Part shown: positions 1 to 10,284 of the stretch, in pieces
Position numbering within the stretch: position 1 is the first letter of the stretch
Layout of the letters: each line of letters starts with the position of its first letter
NCBI RefSeq assembly: GCF_022352055.1
Contig: NZ_JAKRWM010000001.1
Location: 248,001-312,000 of the forward strand
Length of the DNA stretch: 64,000 nt
Source of the DNA: Cohnella mopanensis
GTDB taxonomy: Bacteria; Bacillota; Bacilli; Paenibacillales; Paenibacillaceae
Direction: 5' to 3'
The notes under the pieces: model-generated
What the model saw: the letters and a program-made list of their open reading frames with translations, nothing else
Database searches by the model: none
Told to the model about the DNA's origin: nothing
Position numbers and translations under genes: made by a program

Positions 1-305
1 TGCAACAAGGAGGAGGCGGATACGCCAAGCGCTCTGACCGACCCGACGCGAATAGAAGGAAACGAAGACCAGCTTTGGAAATCCACTGTTCCGCACGGCA
101 GCAACGTTAGCTTAGGGAGACCGAAAATCCGGTACGAGGCGAAGCGAAATTCGTCTTCTATGTTATTTGGAACCGCGCGCTGGATCGCCAACGCCTTGGA
201 AGTGAGGTTGTTATTTTTGCCGTCTCCCAGATGCACGATGCCGGAAGAACTAACCGTATTTACGAAAAGCCAGCCTAATGTTGTGCTTCTGTATTCGATG
301 CTCAT
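1..305 (-). CDS. gerPE: GerPE spore germination/coat permeability protein (partial, 3' end missing)
   Basis: GerP proteins let small germinants cross the spore coat to reach the inner receptors. Read from 305 leftwards, the first 101 codons are present and the frame runs off the window edge. The N-terminus MSIEYRSTTLGWLFVNTVSS and the later SSGIVHLGD stretch fit the GerPE family. The ATG overlaps the gerPD stop as ATGA, which shows translational coupling and fixes the start. It is the last visible gene of a leftward gerPABCDE operon. GerPE by order and motif; the C-terminus cannot be seen. Confidence 0.85.
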   Translation of the reverse strand, partial: MSIEYRSTTLGWLFVNTVSSSGIVHLGDGKNNNLTSKALAIQRAVPNNIEDEFRFASYRIFGLPKLTLLPCGTVDFQSWSSFPSIRVGSVRALGVSASSLL

Positions 306-532
306 TCGAGATCCTCCTCCGGTGGGGCAGGGAGAGGCGCTAGCGGACCGACGATGACGGACTCTGGCGGTGTATCGAAAAACGAATAGAGCGTGATCGA
401 TTCGGTGTCGCCGAGAAGGAGTGCCGATGAGCTCGAAACGCCCACTAGGCATATCGAACCTACGTTCACAGGTCCATTGTTAACGGTTAAGCGATAAGGG
501 AGCGGCGCTTGCATGTTGGTGGGATTACCCAT
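302..532 (-). CDS. gerPD: GerPD spore germination protein
   Basis: A small GerP-operon protein of about 76 residues. The core VGSICLVGVSSSSALLLGDTE followed by ITLYSFFDTPPES is typical of GerPD, a short acidic protein of the spore coat that helps nutrient germinants pass. An ATG nine bases upstream (541) lies directly against the AAAGG Shine-Dalgarno, so the ATG at 532, with about eight bases of spacing, is the better start. It overlaps the end of gerPC by 8 bp and its own stop overlaps the gerPE start, so the genes are translationally coupled. Confidence 0.88.
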   Translation of the reverse strand: MGNPTNMQAPLPYRLTVNNGPVNVGSICLVGVSSSSALLLGDTESITLYSFFDTPPESVIVGPLAPLPAPPEEDLE

Positions 533-1190
533 TCTGATCATCCTTTTTCAGTTGTTTGCCCAAATAAGCCGAGAATGCAGCTTGAATATCCCGGCGGGTT
601 TTATCCTTGACCGACTCGTTCCAATTTTTCCGTTCTTCATCCGTCCCTTTGTCCGGATAGTCAATCGTCTTCGCATAGTAGCGCACCCGATCGTTCAACT
701 GTTTGTTCACGTCATCCAGTATCGTTCGGCGATGCTCTTCATCCAGCGTAATCCCGAATTGCCGCTCCATTCCTATAAGAATCGCAGGAGCTTCTTTGAT
801 CATATATTCATTCATATCTTTCTGCAGCGCACGAATCGGGAGATTAGCCTCCTCGGTCTGCTCCGTATTTACGTTCCAGCAAACGGGATTAGGCGTTTCG
901 AATGATTCGATCCCCTGGACGCCTTGCGGCGATATTCCAACGTTCAGCGTACCCTCCAGGCGATTCACTTTTAATTGGTCAAAGTGGTATTCGACGTGCA
1001 AGGGCTGTTTGTTTCTGACTTCATCTAGTTGCTTCTGCACGTTAGCTAGTTGTTCGGTCAGCTGTTGAAGCTTTACCTCGGTTTGATAAAGCCGCTGGCA
1101 CCACTCCGTCCAGTTCAGTGCAACAGGAGCTTGCGGCTGCTGTTGATATACGCTGTTCCATAGATAGGGCTGTTGCATCGGCATCTGCAT
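525..1190 (-). CDS. gerPC: GerPC spore germination protein
   Basis: 221 residues, the largest GerP protein. It starts with a Gln/Pro-rich segment (residues 1-25), then a coiled-coil-like heptad stretch at about 30-65 with WCQRLYQTEVKLQQLTEQL, then the conserved HVEYHFDQLKVNRLEGTLNV segment. This layout matches GerPC, a coat-associated protein needed for coat permeability to germinants. The start is preceded by GAGGGG with suitable spacing and lies 14 bp after gerPB. The C-terminal half, with SVKDKTRRDIQAAFSAYLGK, is also family-like. Confidence 0.9.
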   Translation of the reverse strand: MQMPMQQPYLWNSVYQQQPQAPVALNWTEWCQRLYQTEVKLQQLTEQLANVQKQLDEVRNKQPLHVEYHFDQLKVNRLEGTLNVGISPQGVQGIESFETPNPVCWNVNTEQTEEANLPIRALQKDMNEYMIKEAPAILIGMERQFGITLDEEHRRTILDDVNKQLNDRVRYYAKTIDYPDKGTDEERKNWNESVKDKTRRDIQAAFSAYLGKQLKKDDQNG

Positions 1191-1204
1191 CGGAGACCCC
1201 TCTT

Positions 1205-1420
1205 TCAGGTTGGATTCGGAAGCGGCACGAGCGATAAAGCGCTGCTTACTTCGCCCAGCTCATTCAGCGAGGGGGCAGGTCCCGTGAAACCGCCAGTATT
1301 GTATAGCTGGGATAACGCTTGGATGCTGCCTGCGCTTCCGATTTGGAGCACCGAGGAATTGGTCACGCCGTCTACCCGAAGCTGACCGATCGTTATGGTC
1401 TGATTTATATTCCAATTCAT
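1205..1420 (-). CDS. gerPB: GerPB spore germination protein
   Basis: 71 residues beginning MNWNINQTITIGQLRVDGVT and followed by NSSVLQIGSAGSIQALSQLYNT, characteristic of GerPB. It is second in the gerP operon and works with the other GerP proteins at the spore coat. Its ATG overlaps the gerPA stop (TAATG), so translation is coupled. Nothing unusual was seen. Confidence 0.92.
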   Translation of the reverse strand: MNWNINQTITIGQLRVDGVTNSSVLQIGSAGSIQALSQLYNTGGFTGPAPSLNELGEVSSALSLVPLPNPT

Positions 1421-1662
1421 TAGATGACCCCCGAGTTTCCAACGGTGTTTTCCGAGGAATCTTGAACATCCGGATCGTTCGTAATCGTCGCGCTAACCGC
1501 ATTGTTGCTTCTAGATAGATCCCCCGTAATGAAGGAACCGGAGCCTGCATAGGTTTTGGAGGTGCTGGACGGAGAAATTTGGATCGTATCCCCGAATTGA
1601 ACGACGCCGCTGCCGCCAACGCTAAGGATTTTGACATTGCCGATGATGCATGGCATGGGCAT
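1420..1662 (-). CDS. gerPA: GerPA/GerPF-family spore germination protein
   Basis: 80 residues with the family signature: IIGNVKI at the start, GGSGVVQFGDTIQISPSSTSKTY, AGSGSFITGDL and a C-terminal NDPDVQD motif. GerPA and GerPF are paralogues; the position at the head of the operon argues for GerPA. AAGGAG seven bases before the ATG fixes the start. A sporulation-type promoter candidate lies just upstream. The protein is expected in the spore coat. Confidence 0.88.
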   Translation of the reverse strand: MPMPCIIGNVKILSVGGSGVVQFGDTIQISPSSTSKTYAGSGSFITGDLSRSNNAVSATITNDPDVQDSSENTVGNSGVI

Positions 1663-1692
1663 AACGACTCCTTCGCTTTAGGCTCTCTGAAC

Positions 1693-1720
1693 AGTGTATG
1701 AAGGCGATAGCCCAGAGGTT
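1693..1720 (-). promoter_or_regulatory. Candidate sigma-K promoter of the gerP operon
   Basis: On the minus strand CATACACT (1700-1693) matches the sigma-K -10 pattern CATANNNT, and AACC (1720-1717) lies 16 bp upstream as a -35 like mACm. It sits about 30 bp before gerPA. Sigma-K control of gerP is known in Bacillus; the match here is by eye. Confidence 0.5.
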
Positions 1721-1860
1721 CATCCGAAGCTCCCTAAAACCCAACCCTGCCGCGCACAGGAGGGATGGTCCAATCATATGCTGGTGAATAGAGTCTGGGC
1801 GATGGTACTCGAATCTGCTTGCATGACGCGTGCCATTTTGCCGTTGGAGGGAATAGGATC

Positions 1861-2322
1861 ATGAGCTCGTTTTTCGACAGCGGACCGCTTCCGGATTGGA
1901 AGGACATTCGGAAGTGGCTGGGCAAAGACATTCCATGGAAACTAGCGGAAAATTGGGATCAAGATAACGATTCGAATTGGTTGAATCAATATATTAAAGA
2001 GATTATGCAAAACTCCAGATCGACTGCGCGGGTTCAAACCAAAACCACGATTCAGATGGAAACGAAGCAGAATGCCAAAGTCGTCGCCGTCACCTTGCGG
2101 ATTTCCCCCGAGATCGATCTCAAGCAGGTCCAGATTTTCGCGACCTCCGATCGGCTTAAGCTTACGGGATTGCCAGGCGATAAAACCCGCGCGTTTCGGT
2201 TGCCTTGCTCAGTGTACGCTCGTTCCGGCAAAGCGGTCATGAAAAAAGATCGGGAGCTCGTTATCCGCTTTAAACGCAGACCCCCAGAAAAGTCGGAATA
2301 TGAATTGTTTATCCAGTCGTAA
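1861..2322 (+). CDS. Hsp20/alpha-crystallin-like protein
   Basis: 153 residues. The N-terminal half (MSSFFDSGPLPDWKDIRKWL) is specific to this subfamily. Residues about 60-150 form a beta-rich alpha-crystallin-like domain with VVAVTLRISPEIDLKQVQIF, DRLKLTGLPG and KDRELVIRFKRRP. The ATG at 1861 has GGAGG upstream; an ATG 42 bp further upstream has none. It is divergent from the gerP operon, and several spore-coat proteins (CotM, CotP, GerT) belong to this fold, so a spore-coat or germination role is plausible but is inferred from context. Soluble chaperone-type protein is the safe call. Confidence 0.72.
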   Translation: MSSFFDSGPLPDWKDIRKWLGKDIPWKLAENWDQDNDSNWLNQYIKEIMQNSRSTARVQTKTTIQMETKQNAKVVAVTLRISPEIDLKQVQIFATSDRLKLTGLPGDKTRAFRLPCSVYARSGKAVMKKDRELVIRFKRRPPEKSEYELFIQS

Positions 2323-2394
2323 ATCGGTATAATGCTATTGGAAGCAAGAGTCGGCTTGATTAATTGTAGATGGTGCTCGTAGGGGGTATGGAAA

Positions 2395-2592
2395 ATGGGT
2401 GAGGTCGATGTAACGGAGGTATCTCCCGAATTGTTCATTACGGGAATTATCTTCATTATGCTGATCGGTTCATTCTTAAGCTTGGGTGTGTTACGTTTCT
2501 TTCAGTTGAGAAAAAAACAAGGCGGCATGTTCATGGGACTGTCCGCGCTATCGTTCATCATGCTGATCGTCGTTACGAACGCTTGGTTCTAA
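2395..2592 (+). CDS. Small two-helix membrane protein, unknown function
   Basis: 65 residues with two hydrophobic segments (about 13-33 and 45-63) separated by a basic turn RFFQLRKKQGG. The ATG is preceded by AGGGGG. Not recognised. It lies between the Hsp20-like gene and a strong terminator and is probably expressed alone or with the Hsp20-like gene. Confidence 0.6.
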   Translation: MGEVDVTEVSPELFITGIIFIMLIGSFLSLGVLRFFQLRKKQGGMFMGLSALSFIMLIVVTNAWF

Positions 2593-2612
2593 TGAAAAGT
2601 TAGCGCAAGGCT

Positions 2613-2661
2613 AAAAGCTGATCTTTGCGGTCGTCTGCGACCGAAGGGACAGCTTTTTTTG
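2613..2661 (+). terminator. Rho-independent terminator after the small membrane protein
   Basis: AAAAGCTG (2613-2620) pairs with CAGCTTTT at the far end and encloses an inner hairpin GCGGTCG/CGACCG; a run of Ts ends the structure. Confidence 0.75.
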
Positions 2662-2711
2662 TCATGCGTGATATGTGATTGCCGAAGGTATTCCTTCTGT
2701 GTTACAACGAA

Positions 2712-2729
2712 TGTAGAAAACGTTTTACA
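2712..2729 (+). promoter_or_regulatory. LacI-family-like operator upstream of the GH3 glycosidase
   Basis: TGTAGAAAACGTTTTACA is a near-perfect palindrome with a central CG, apart from one extra base in the left arm. It lies 21 bp before the proposed TTG start. It resembles LacI/CcpA-family operators, although it departs from the catabolite-responsive-element consensus at the outer bases. Confidence 0.4.
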
Positions 2730-2750
2730 GATCAGAGGAGGATGACGCCT

Positions 2751-4721
2751 TTGCCGCATTTTAATAAGGGACCTCGTTATATCGCGGTATCGATCGGAAT
2801 TTTACTTATCGCTATTATTGCCATGTTAATCTGGAGAGCTAGCGCGAACGTAAACGAGCAATCCGGACCGGAAACGGAAAGCCGAATAGTGGCAGCGTCT
2901 TCAGCGACTGTGCAATCGACGCAGGCACCTGATTCTCCGACGTCAACAGGACAGTCGACAATCGACTTCGGTTATCGCGATGCGACGTTACCGACGGAGC
3001 AAAGGGTAGAGCTTCTGATTCGCCAAATGACACTGCCGGAGAAGCTTGCTCAGATGGTACAGGCGGAACGGAAAACGATCACGCCGGAGGAAATGACGGA
3101 ATACGGCGTTGGTTCGATTCTTAGCGCGGGAGGCTCCGCGCCTTCTCCGAACGATCCGTCCGCATGGCTGGAGATGATCGACGGTTTCCAGCGAGCGGCG
3201 TTGCAAAGCCGATTAGGGATTCCGATGTTATATGCGATCGATGCCGTACACGGCAATAACAACGTATACGGGGCGACGTTGTTTCCTCATAACATTGGCC
3301 TGGGTGCAACCAGAGACGCGGATTTGGTCAGAAGGATCGGGGAAGCGACGGCTCTCGAGCTTAGAGCAACAGGAATCCCTTGGAATTTCGCGCCTTGCCT
3401 ATGCGTGCCCGAGGATGAAAGATGGGGGCGTACCTATGAAGGCTATGGTGAAACACCGGAGCTCGTCGCCAAGTTAGGCGCGGCATATGTGACGGGGCTG
3501 CAAGGAGCGCCAAATTCGAACGATTGGCTAGGGGATCATCGGGCGATCGCGACGCTTAAACATTGGATAGGCGACGGGGCGACGCAAGGCGGAATCGATA
3601 GGGGAGATGCGGAATTGTCGGAGGATGAGCTGCGGCAGCTTATCGCGCCTTACGCCGCAAGTATCGAAGCGGGGGCGCAGTCCGTCATGGTTTCGTTCAG
3701 CAGCATTAACGGGGTGAAGATGCATGGCCATACTACCCTGATTAATGGCGTTCTTAAGGGTCAGTTAAGCTTCAAGGGAATCGTTGTTTCCGATTATAAC
3801 GGGATAGAGGAAATGGAGCCTGATTTCACTCAAGCCGTCAAGAGGGGAGTGCTTGCGGGCATCGACGTATTCATGCAACCGGACAATTGGAAGGGATTCA
3901 TAAACACTCTACAGCAGCTTGTAGAGAAAGGCGAGGTGCCCGAGGAACGGATTGACGATGCGGTTCGCAGAATATTAAGGGTGAAGTTCGAGTCCCGTTT
4001 ATTCGACAATCCGATGGGCGATTTTTCATTAGCGAAAGAAGTAGGTTCCCAGGCTCATCGTGAATTGGCGCGCGAAGCCGCGGCCAAATCGCTCGTGCTT
4101 CTGAAGAACGACAAGGGTACATTGCCGCTGGATAAGAAGCTTAACAAAATCGCGGTCGTCGGCTCCATGGCTGACGATATCGGAGGACAAAGCGGAGGTT
4201 GGAGCATTCAATGGCAAGGTCAGCTTGGAGAGATTACGCCGGGAACGACGATCTTGCAAGCGATCGAACAAGCGGTTTCGCCCGAGACGATCGTGGCATA
4301 CGACCCTGCCGGAACCGACGTTAAAGGGGCGGATTCCATCGTCGCCGTGCTCGGTGAATCTCCTTATGCCGAAGGTGCTGGAGATAGTCAAGAACTTCGA
4401 CTCAGCAAGGATGACATTGAGCTGCTAAACCGGATAAGTAAATTCGACGTTCCGATTACGGTTATCCTGCTATCCGGTCGCCCGCTCATTCTGACGGATG
4501 AACTAAAGAAGATGGACGCTCTCGTTGCCGCTTGGCTGCCGGGAACGGAAGGGAGCGGTATCGGCGATGTTCTGTTCGGTGATCGTCCATTCACGGGGAA
4601 GCTACCGATCACATGGCCGCGTTCGATTGACCAAATCCCGATAGCAACGAAAAAAGGTACGGGAACGGAGCAAAAGCCGTTATTCGAATACGGTTATGGA
4701 CTAACGACGACAACGAATTGA
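2751..4721 (+). CDS. Glycoside hydrolase family 3 beta-glucosidase-type enzyme, membrane-anchored
   Basis: About 656 residues. A hydrophobic segment at about 10-28 is a signal anchor, followed by a Ser/Thr/Pro-rich linker to about residue 70. The GH3 N-terminal barrel follows, with IDAVHGNNNVYGATLFPHN, the KHWIGDGAT substrate-binding motif, and VVSDYNG carrying the nucleophile Asp (about residue 348). The C-terminal GH3 domain contains SLVLLKNDKGTLPLD. It probably releases glucose from beta-glucans outside the cell, and resembles plant exo-beta-glucanases. The start chosen is TTG 2751, because AGAGGAGG touches the ATG at 2742 but is nine bases from this TTG. Confidence 0.85.
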   Translation: MPHFNKGPRYIAVSIGILLIAIIAMLIWRASANVNEQSGPETESRIVAASSATVQSTQAPDSPTSTGQSTIDFGYRDATLPTEQRVELLIRQMTLPEKLAQMVQAERKTITPEEMTEYGVGSILSAGGSAPSPNDPSAWLEMIDGFQRAALQSRLGIPMLYAIDAVHGNNNVYGATLFPHNIGLGATRDADLVRRIGEATALELRATGIPWNFAPCLCVPEDERWGRTYEGYGETPELVAKLGAAYVTGLQGAPNSNDWLGDHRAIATLKHWIGDGATQGGIDRGDAELSEDELRQLIAPYAASIEAGAQSVMVSFSSINGVKMHGHTTLINGVLKGQLSFKGIVVSDYNGIEEMEPDFTQAVKRGVLAGIDVFMQPDNWKGFINTLQQLVEKGEVPEERIDDAVRRILRVKFESRLFDNPMGDFSLAKEVGSQAHRELAREAAAKSLVLLKNDKGTLPLDKKLNKIAVVGSMADDIGGQSGGWSIQWQGQLGEITPGTTILQAIEQAVSPETIVAYDPAGTDVKGADSIVAVLGESPYAEGAGDSQELRLSKDDIELLNRISKFDVPITVILLSGRPLILTDELKKMDALVAAWLPGTEGSGIGDVLFGDRPFTGKLPITWPRSIDQIPIATKKGTGTEQKPLFEYGYGLTTTTN

Positions 4722-4726
4722 AAACT

Positions 4727-4760
4727 GCCCCGGTCGCACATGGAGGATGCGACCGAGGCA
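4727..4760. terminator. Hairpin between convergent genes
   Basis: TGCCCCGGTCGCA and TGCGACCGAGGCA form a long stem between the converging glycosidase and CotD-like genes. T-rich sequence follows it mainly on the minus strand, so it may stop leftward transcription best. Confidence 0.6.
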
Positions 4761-4783
4761 ATTTAGGAAGTGGAACGGTTTTA

Positions 4784-5020
4784 CTAGCGTTTTCTCATGT
4801 TTGAAGTGCGAACTCCGCCATGGCCTTCCTCGAAATCGCCGCAGTACACATCTTTGACGGAAACGGTCGTCACATGATTATAAACCGGAACACAATGGTG
4901 GCGTCTAACGACTTCGATCTGATGGATAACGTCGACCTGTTGAGGATGGAAGTAATCTTCATACACCGTTTGCGGGGGATCGAAAACCGCTTTCCCTTTG
5001 CACTTAGGACAATCTGACAT
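4784..5020 (-). CDS. CotD-family spore coat protein
   Basis: About 78 residues. After an N-terminal CPKCKGKAVF knuckle the protein carries FDPPQTVYEDYFHPQQVDVI and a His-rich RRHHCVPVYNHV stretch, the layout of CotD-type inner coat proteins. Start: AAGGAG lies about ten bases before the ATG at 5020, whereas the ATG at 5029 is too close to it. It should be assembled into the spore coat of the mother cell. Family assignment is from motif memory. Confidence 0.65.
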   Translation of the reverse strand: MSDCPKCKGKAVFDPPQTVYEDYFHPQQVDVIHQIEVVRRHHCVPVYNHVTTVSVKDVYCGDFEEGHGGVRTSNMRKR

Positions 5021-5180
5021 TCTTATCATGCTCCTTCCTCGGGATGTTGTACATTATACGAGTAATTTATCCATATGAACTGTTCTAAAGCCTAAAGGGC
5101 TCGCCCACTTCAAGGCGGGTTTGACGGAAACTCTCATTTCCTGCATAGTTAAAGCATATGGACAAACGGGGGGTTTTGTT

Positions 5181-5630
5181 TTGGGAACGACTGAGGATAT
5201 CATGCAGCGAATGTCCCGCAAAGGTCTACGGGTTACGGAACAGCGGAAGACGATGGTAAGGCTATTCGACGGCGCCTCAGGCTATTTGACGCCTAAAGAA
5301 GTCTACGAACAAATGCAAAGGGAGTATCCCGGGTTAAGCTTCGATACGGTGTACCGTAATCTGCGACTGCTTCTGGACATGGACGTCGTTGAGCAAATCG
5401 TGTTCGAGGACGGAGTCAAATTCAAGCTGAGCTGCGAAGAGCAGCATCACCATCATCATATGATCTGCCTGCAATGCGAGAAAACGTTGCCGATCCGCTT
5501 CTGCCCGATGTCGGAAACCGATGTTCCGGGAGATTTCGAGGTCGTTAAGCATAAGTTCGAAGTGTTCGGCTATTGCGGAGACTGCAAGGATGCCGCGGCT
5601 ACGGGCACGGCGTCTTCGAAGGCAACGTAA
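5181..5630 (+). CDS. zur: Zur zinc-responsive Fur-family repressor
   Basis: About 149 residues from a TTG start with GGGGGG seven bases upstream. The winged-helix domain (about 10-85) ends in [12 protein letters not shown], the Fur-family recognition region. The metal domain has [17 protein letters not shown] followed by FCPM and a C-terminal GYCGDC pair, the pattern of Zur with a structural Cys4 zinc site and a regulatory His site. It should repress zinc uptake genes such as the znuACB operon at 8.4-11.1 kb. yidD follows with a one-base overlap. Confidence 0.9.
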   Translation: MGTTEDIMQRMSRKGLRVTEQRKTMVRLFDGASGYLTPKEVYEQMQREYPGLSFDTVYRNLRLLLDMDVVEQIVFEDGVKFKLSCEEQHHHHHMICLQCEKTLPIRFCPMSETDVPGDFEVVKHKFEVFGYCGDCKDAAATGTASSKAT

Positions 5631-5866
5631 TGAAGATCGTACGACGAACGCTGCAAGCGCCAATTCGGTTCTATAGGACATTCATTTCACCGCTAACGCC
5701 TCCTTCATGCCGCTTCCTGCCTACATGCTCTGCATACGCGCTTGAAGCGATCGAGGTTCACGGGGCAGCGAAAGGCTCCTACCTGGCGGCCAAGAGAATT
5801 TGCAAATGCCATCCGTTTCACCGGGGAGGTTACGATCCCGTCCCTCCCCCGAAAGCTAAGAAATGA
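5630..5866 (+). CDS. yidD: YidD membrane protein insertion efficiency factor
   Basis: 78 residues. It has an N-terminal amphipathic segment ([18 protein letters not shown]), the conserved [12 protein letters not shown] motif and [15 protein letters not shown]. YidD is a small inner-face membrane protein that helps YidC/Sec insertion. The ATG shares one base with the zur stop codon (TAATG), so the two are coupled. Confidence 0.95.
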   Translation: MKIVRRTLQAPIRFYRTFISPLTPPSCRFLPTCSAYALEAIEVHGAAKGSYLAAKRICKCHPFHRGGYDPVPPPKAKK

Positions 5867-5939
5867 CGGGAACTCGCTTCCATACTTGACAGGGGCGAAG
5901 CAAGTCGGTTATATTTTGGCGAATAGATCATATTAAGTG

Positions 5940-6215
5940 TTCCATCGAAGGGATAAGTACGAAGATACGCGCCTATTGCAGAGAGCCGGGGGGAGCTGTG
6001 AACCGGTATAGGGCAGCTTTGGAAAATGGTCCTGGAGGATTCTACTTCGAGCTCAGCGGATATCGGCTACGGTAACCGCGACGTGAGGGGAAGACGCGTG
6101 TCCGGCGTTATCGGGACGGTTCTTAATGAGCCTTCGCACGATTCATGAAGCGGAGGAAAATTGGGTGGTACCGCGTGAGTAACAACTCTCGTCCCATACG
6201 GACGGGAGTTTTATT
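5940..6215 (+). ncRNA. T-box riboswitch upstream of metG
   Basis: T-box leaders sense uncharged tRNA and control terminator formation. The sequence shows the Stem I elements AAGTA, AGAGAGCCGG and GAACCGG, the CTGGAG segment, the T-box motif GGGTGGTACCGCG (6163-6175) and a terminator of AACTCTCGTCC/GGACGGGAGTT (6184-6210) followed by TTTATT. The variable base of the TGGT bulge predicts an A discriminator, compatible with tRNA-Met or tRNA-Leu. An AUG specifier could not be placed with confidence. Confidence 0.92.
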
Positions 6216-6227
6216 GTCTTTAAATGA

Positions 6228-8279
<2,052 letters not shown>

Positions 8280-8295
8280 GCGATGAATACACAAG

Positions 8296-8345
8296 AAAAG
8301 CGTTGGCACGGGGAAGTTAATCCTCCCTGTTCCAACGCTTTTTTT
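8296..8345 (+). terminator. metG terminator
   Basis: AAAAGCGTTGG pairs with CCAACGCTTTT across the loop and a run of seven Ts follows. Confidence 0.85.
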
Positions 8346-8400
8346 GTAATCATTTTATCGATCCCGCATAACTTTTCAATCCCCGCGTACTCTCTTCTTG

Positions 8401-8429
8401 TTGACAGCACAAGGTCATGGGACTATAAT
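8401..8429 (+). promoter_or_regulatory. Sigma-A promoter of the znu operon
   Basis: TTGACA (8401-8406), a 17-bp spacer, then TATAAT (8424-8429): a consensus match. Between this and znuA, TTTACGATTAA at about 8450 resembles one half of a Zur box (ATTACGATTTA); the other half is poor. Confidence 0.8.
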
Positions 8430-8468
8430 CGGGTTTGTTAATAAAAATGTTTACGATTAAGGAGATTC

Positions 8469-9449
8469 ATGATGAAGAAACTAAAGCGAAATAAGAAAGT
8501 ATCAAAGCTGCTATTCATAGCTATTACGATAATGGCATTGGCTATCGTGTCTGCATGCGGCAAAAGCGGAAGCGACAACGGGTTAGTCGAAGGCAAAGTT
8601 AATGTGGTGACGAGTTTCTACCCCCTTTATTTCTTCGCGAAGGAGATTGGCGGGGAAAGGGCTCATGTCGTGAACTTGATTGCCGCGGGAGTAGAGCCTC
8701 ATGATTGGACGCCGAAGAGCCGCGATTTGATCTCCGCATCCAAAGCGCAATTGTTCTTGTACAACGGCGCTGGATTAGAAGGCTGGGTAAGCAATTTCCT
8801 GAACGGATTGGGCTCCGACAGCCAAGTGATGACCGTGGAAGCAAGCAAAGGCATTCCGCTCATTCAAGGAAATCCCGAGCATGACGAGGACCACGATGGC
8901 GAAGAAGGCCACGCACACTCCGATCTGGATGTCGATCCGCACACTTGGGTAAGCCCGCGTTCCGGGCTTACCATGGCTGCCAATATCCGAGATGCGTTCG
9001 TGACAGCTGATCCCGAACATCAAGCGGAATACGAGGCGAATTACGCGGAACTGGAGAAACGCCTTAAGCAGCTCGACGATAAATATACGCAACAATTGTC
9101 CGTATTCAAGCGTCGGGACATCGTCGTATCTCATCAAGCTTTTGGGTACTTAGCCCGCGATTATAACTTGAATCAAATCGCGATTATGGGCTTATCTCCG
9201 GAAGCGGAGCCGAAGGCGCAGGACTTGCTTGAAATCGCCCGATACGTGAAGAAGAACAATATTCCGTATATTTTCTTCGAGGAGCTCGTATCCGAGCAAT
9301 TAGCGCAAACGTTGGCTAGCGAAGCCCATGTGGACACGTTAGTGCTCAATCCTCTTGAAGGTTTGACGCCGGAACAGGAAAAATCCGGAGAAGATTACTT
9401 CACGCTTAGCGAGCGGAACCTGCAAAACTTGCAGAAGGCACTGCAGTGA
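8469..9449 (+). CDS. znuA: ZnuA zinc ABC transporter substrate-binding lipoprotein
   Basis: 326 residues. A basic N-terminus and hydrophobic core end in the lipobox IVSAC (Cys at about 30). The mature protein has VVTSFYPLYFFAKEIGGERA, the conserved EPHDWTP metal-site motif, a His/Asp-rich loop at about 138-155 (EHDEDHDGEEGHAH) and DPHTWVSP, all typical of cluster A-I zinc binders. It captures zinc outside the membrane for ZnuBC. AAGGAG precedes the ATG. Confidence 0.93.
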   Translation: MMKKLKRNKKVSKLLFIAITIMALAIVSACGKSGSDNGLVEGKVNVVTSFYPLYFFAKEIGGERAHVVNLIAAGVEPHDWTPKSRDLISASKAQLFLYNGAGLEGWVSNFLNGLGSDSQVMTVEASKGIPLIQGNPEHDEDHDGEEGHAHSDLDVDPHTWVSPRSGLTMAANIRDAFVTADPEHQAEYEANYAELEKRLKQLDDKYTQQLSVFKRRDIVVSHQAFGYLARDYNLNQIAIMGLSPEAEPKAQDLLEIARYVKKNNIPYIFFEELVSEQLAQTLASEAHVDTLVLNPLEGLTPEQEKSGEDYFTLSERNLQNLQKALQ

Positions 9450-9507
9450 TCTAACATAGAAGGAATGAGACTTAAAGCAGATAGCATAACGATAAGGAGG
9501 AACCTCC

Positions 9508-10278
9508 ATGAACACGACTGCGAGCATACAACAGGCAGGATGCCACCAAGAGATCATCCGGCTGGACGGAGTGTCTTTCTCCTTCGATTCCCAGGTAGTC
9601 CTATCCGATGTATCTTTTAAGATCATGGAGCGGGATTTCGTAGGCTTAATCGGGTCCAACGGCGCTGGCAAAACAACGTTATTGCGGATGATCGTAGGGT
9701 TAACCCAACCTCAGAAAGGCTCCATTACTTTGTTCGGAACGCCCTCGAGCAAGTTCAAGGATTGGGACAAGATCGGATATGTCCCGCAGAGAAACCATTT
9801 CAATCCGCTGTTCCCCGCTACGGTTAAAGAAGTTGTCCTGTCCGGATTGTACGGCCGTAAGAGGTTGTACCGTAGAATATCCAAGGAAGATGCCAGTCGT
9901 TGCGAGGATGCGCTTGGAGCCTTGCAAATCCAGGATCTCGGCGACAAAAGAATAGGAGCGTTGTCCGGCGGACAGCAACAACGCGTATTTTTGGCCCGCG
10001 CGCTGATCAATAATCCGAAGTTGCTTATCTTGGACGAGCCCTTGTCGGGTATCGACATCGAGACCCAGCAAAGCTTCTTCCATATGATCAAGCACATGCA
10101 CCAAAGACATAACATTACGTTCCTGATGGTATCCCATGATATGGACATGGTACGCTCCTATTTGGGACAGGAACCCAAAGAAAAATGCGGCAAGCTTTCG
10201 TTCTACGTCCGACACTCACACGATTTGGAAAATTGCGAAGGCACGGATTTGCTGCACTCCCTGCGGAAAGAAGGTTAA
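9508..10278 (+). CDS. znuC: ZnuC zinc ABC transporter ATPase
   Basis: 256 residues with Walker A GSNGAGKTT, signature LSGGQQQRVFLARAL, Walker B LLILDEP and the H-loop VSHDMD. The C-terminal extension is rich in Cys and His (CGKLSFYVRHSHDLENC), a feature seen in zinc/manganese-type ATPases. It energises import through ZnuB. AAGGAGG lies before the ATG, and znuB follows after 6 bp. Confidence 0.93.
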   Translation: MNTTASIQQAGCHQEIIRLDGVSFSFDSQVVLSDVSFKIMERDFVGLIGSNGAGKTTLLRMIVGLTQPQKGSITLFGTPSSKFKDWDKIGYVPQRNHFNPLFPATVKEVVLSGLYGRKRLYRRISKEDASRCEDALGALQIQDLGDKRIGALSGGQQQRVFLARALINNPKLLILDEPLSGIDIETQQSFFHMIKHMHQRHNITFLMVSHDMDMVRSYLGQEPKEKCGKLSFYVRHSHDLENCEGTDLLHSLRKEG

Positions 10279-10284
10279 TCGAGC

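Noticed and set aside
2712..2729. Palindrome considered as a classical catabolite-responsive element
   Set aside because: The central CG and arms fit, but the outer bases differ from the consensus; kept only as a LacI-like operator.
8438..8462. Full Zur box upstream of znuA
   Set aside because: Only the right half resembles the consensus; the left half has too many mismatches to call it.
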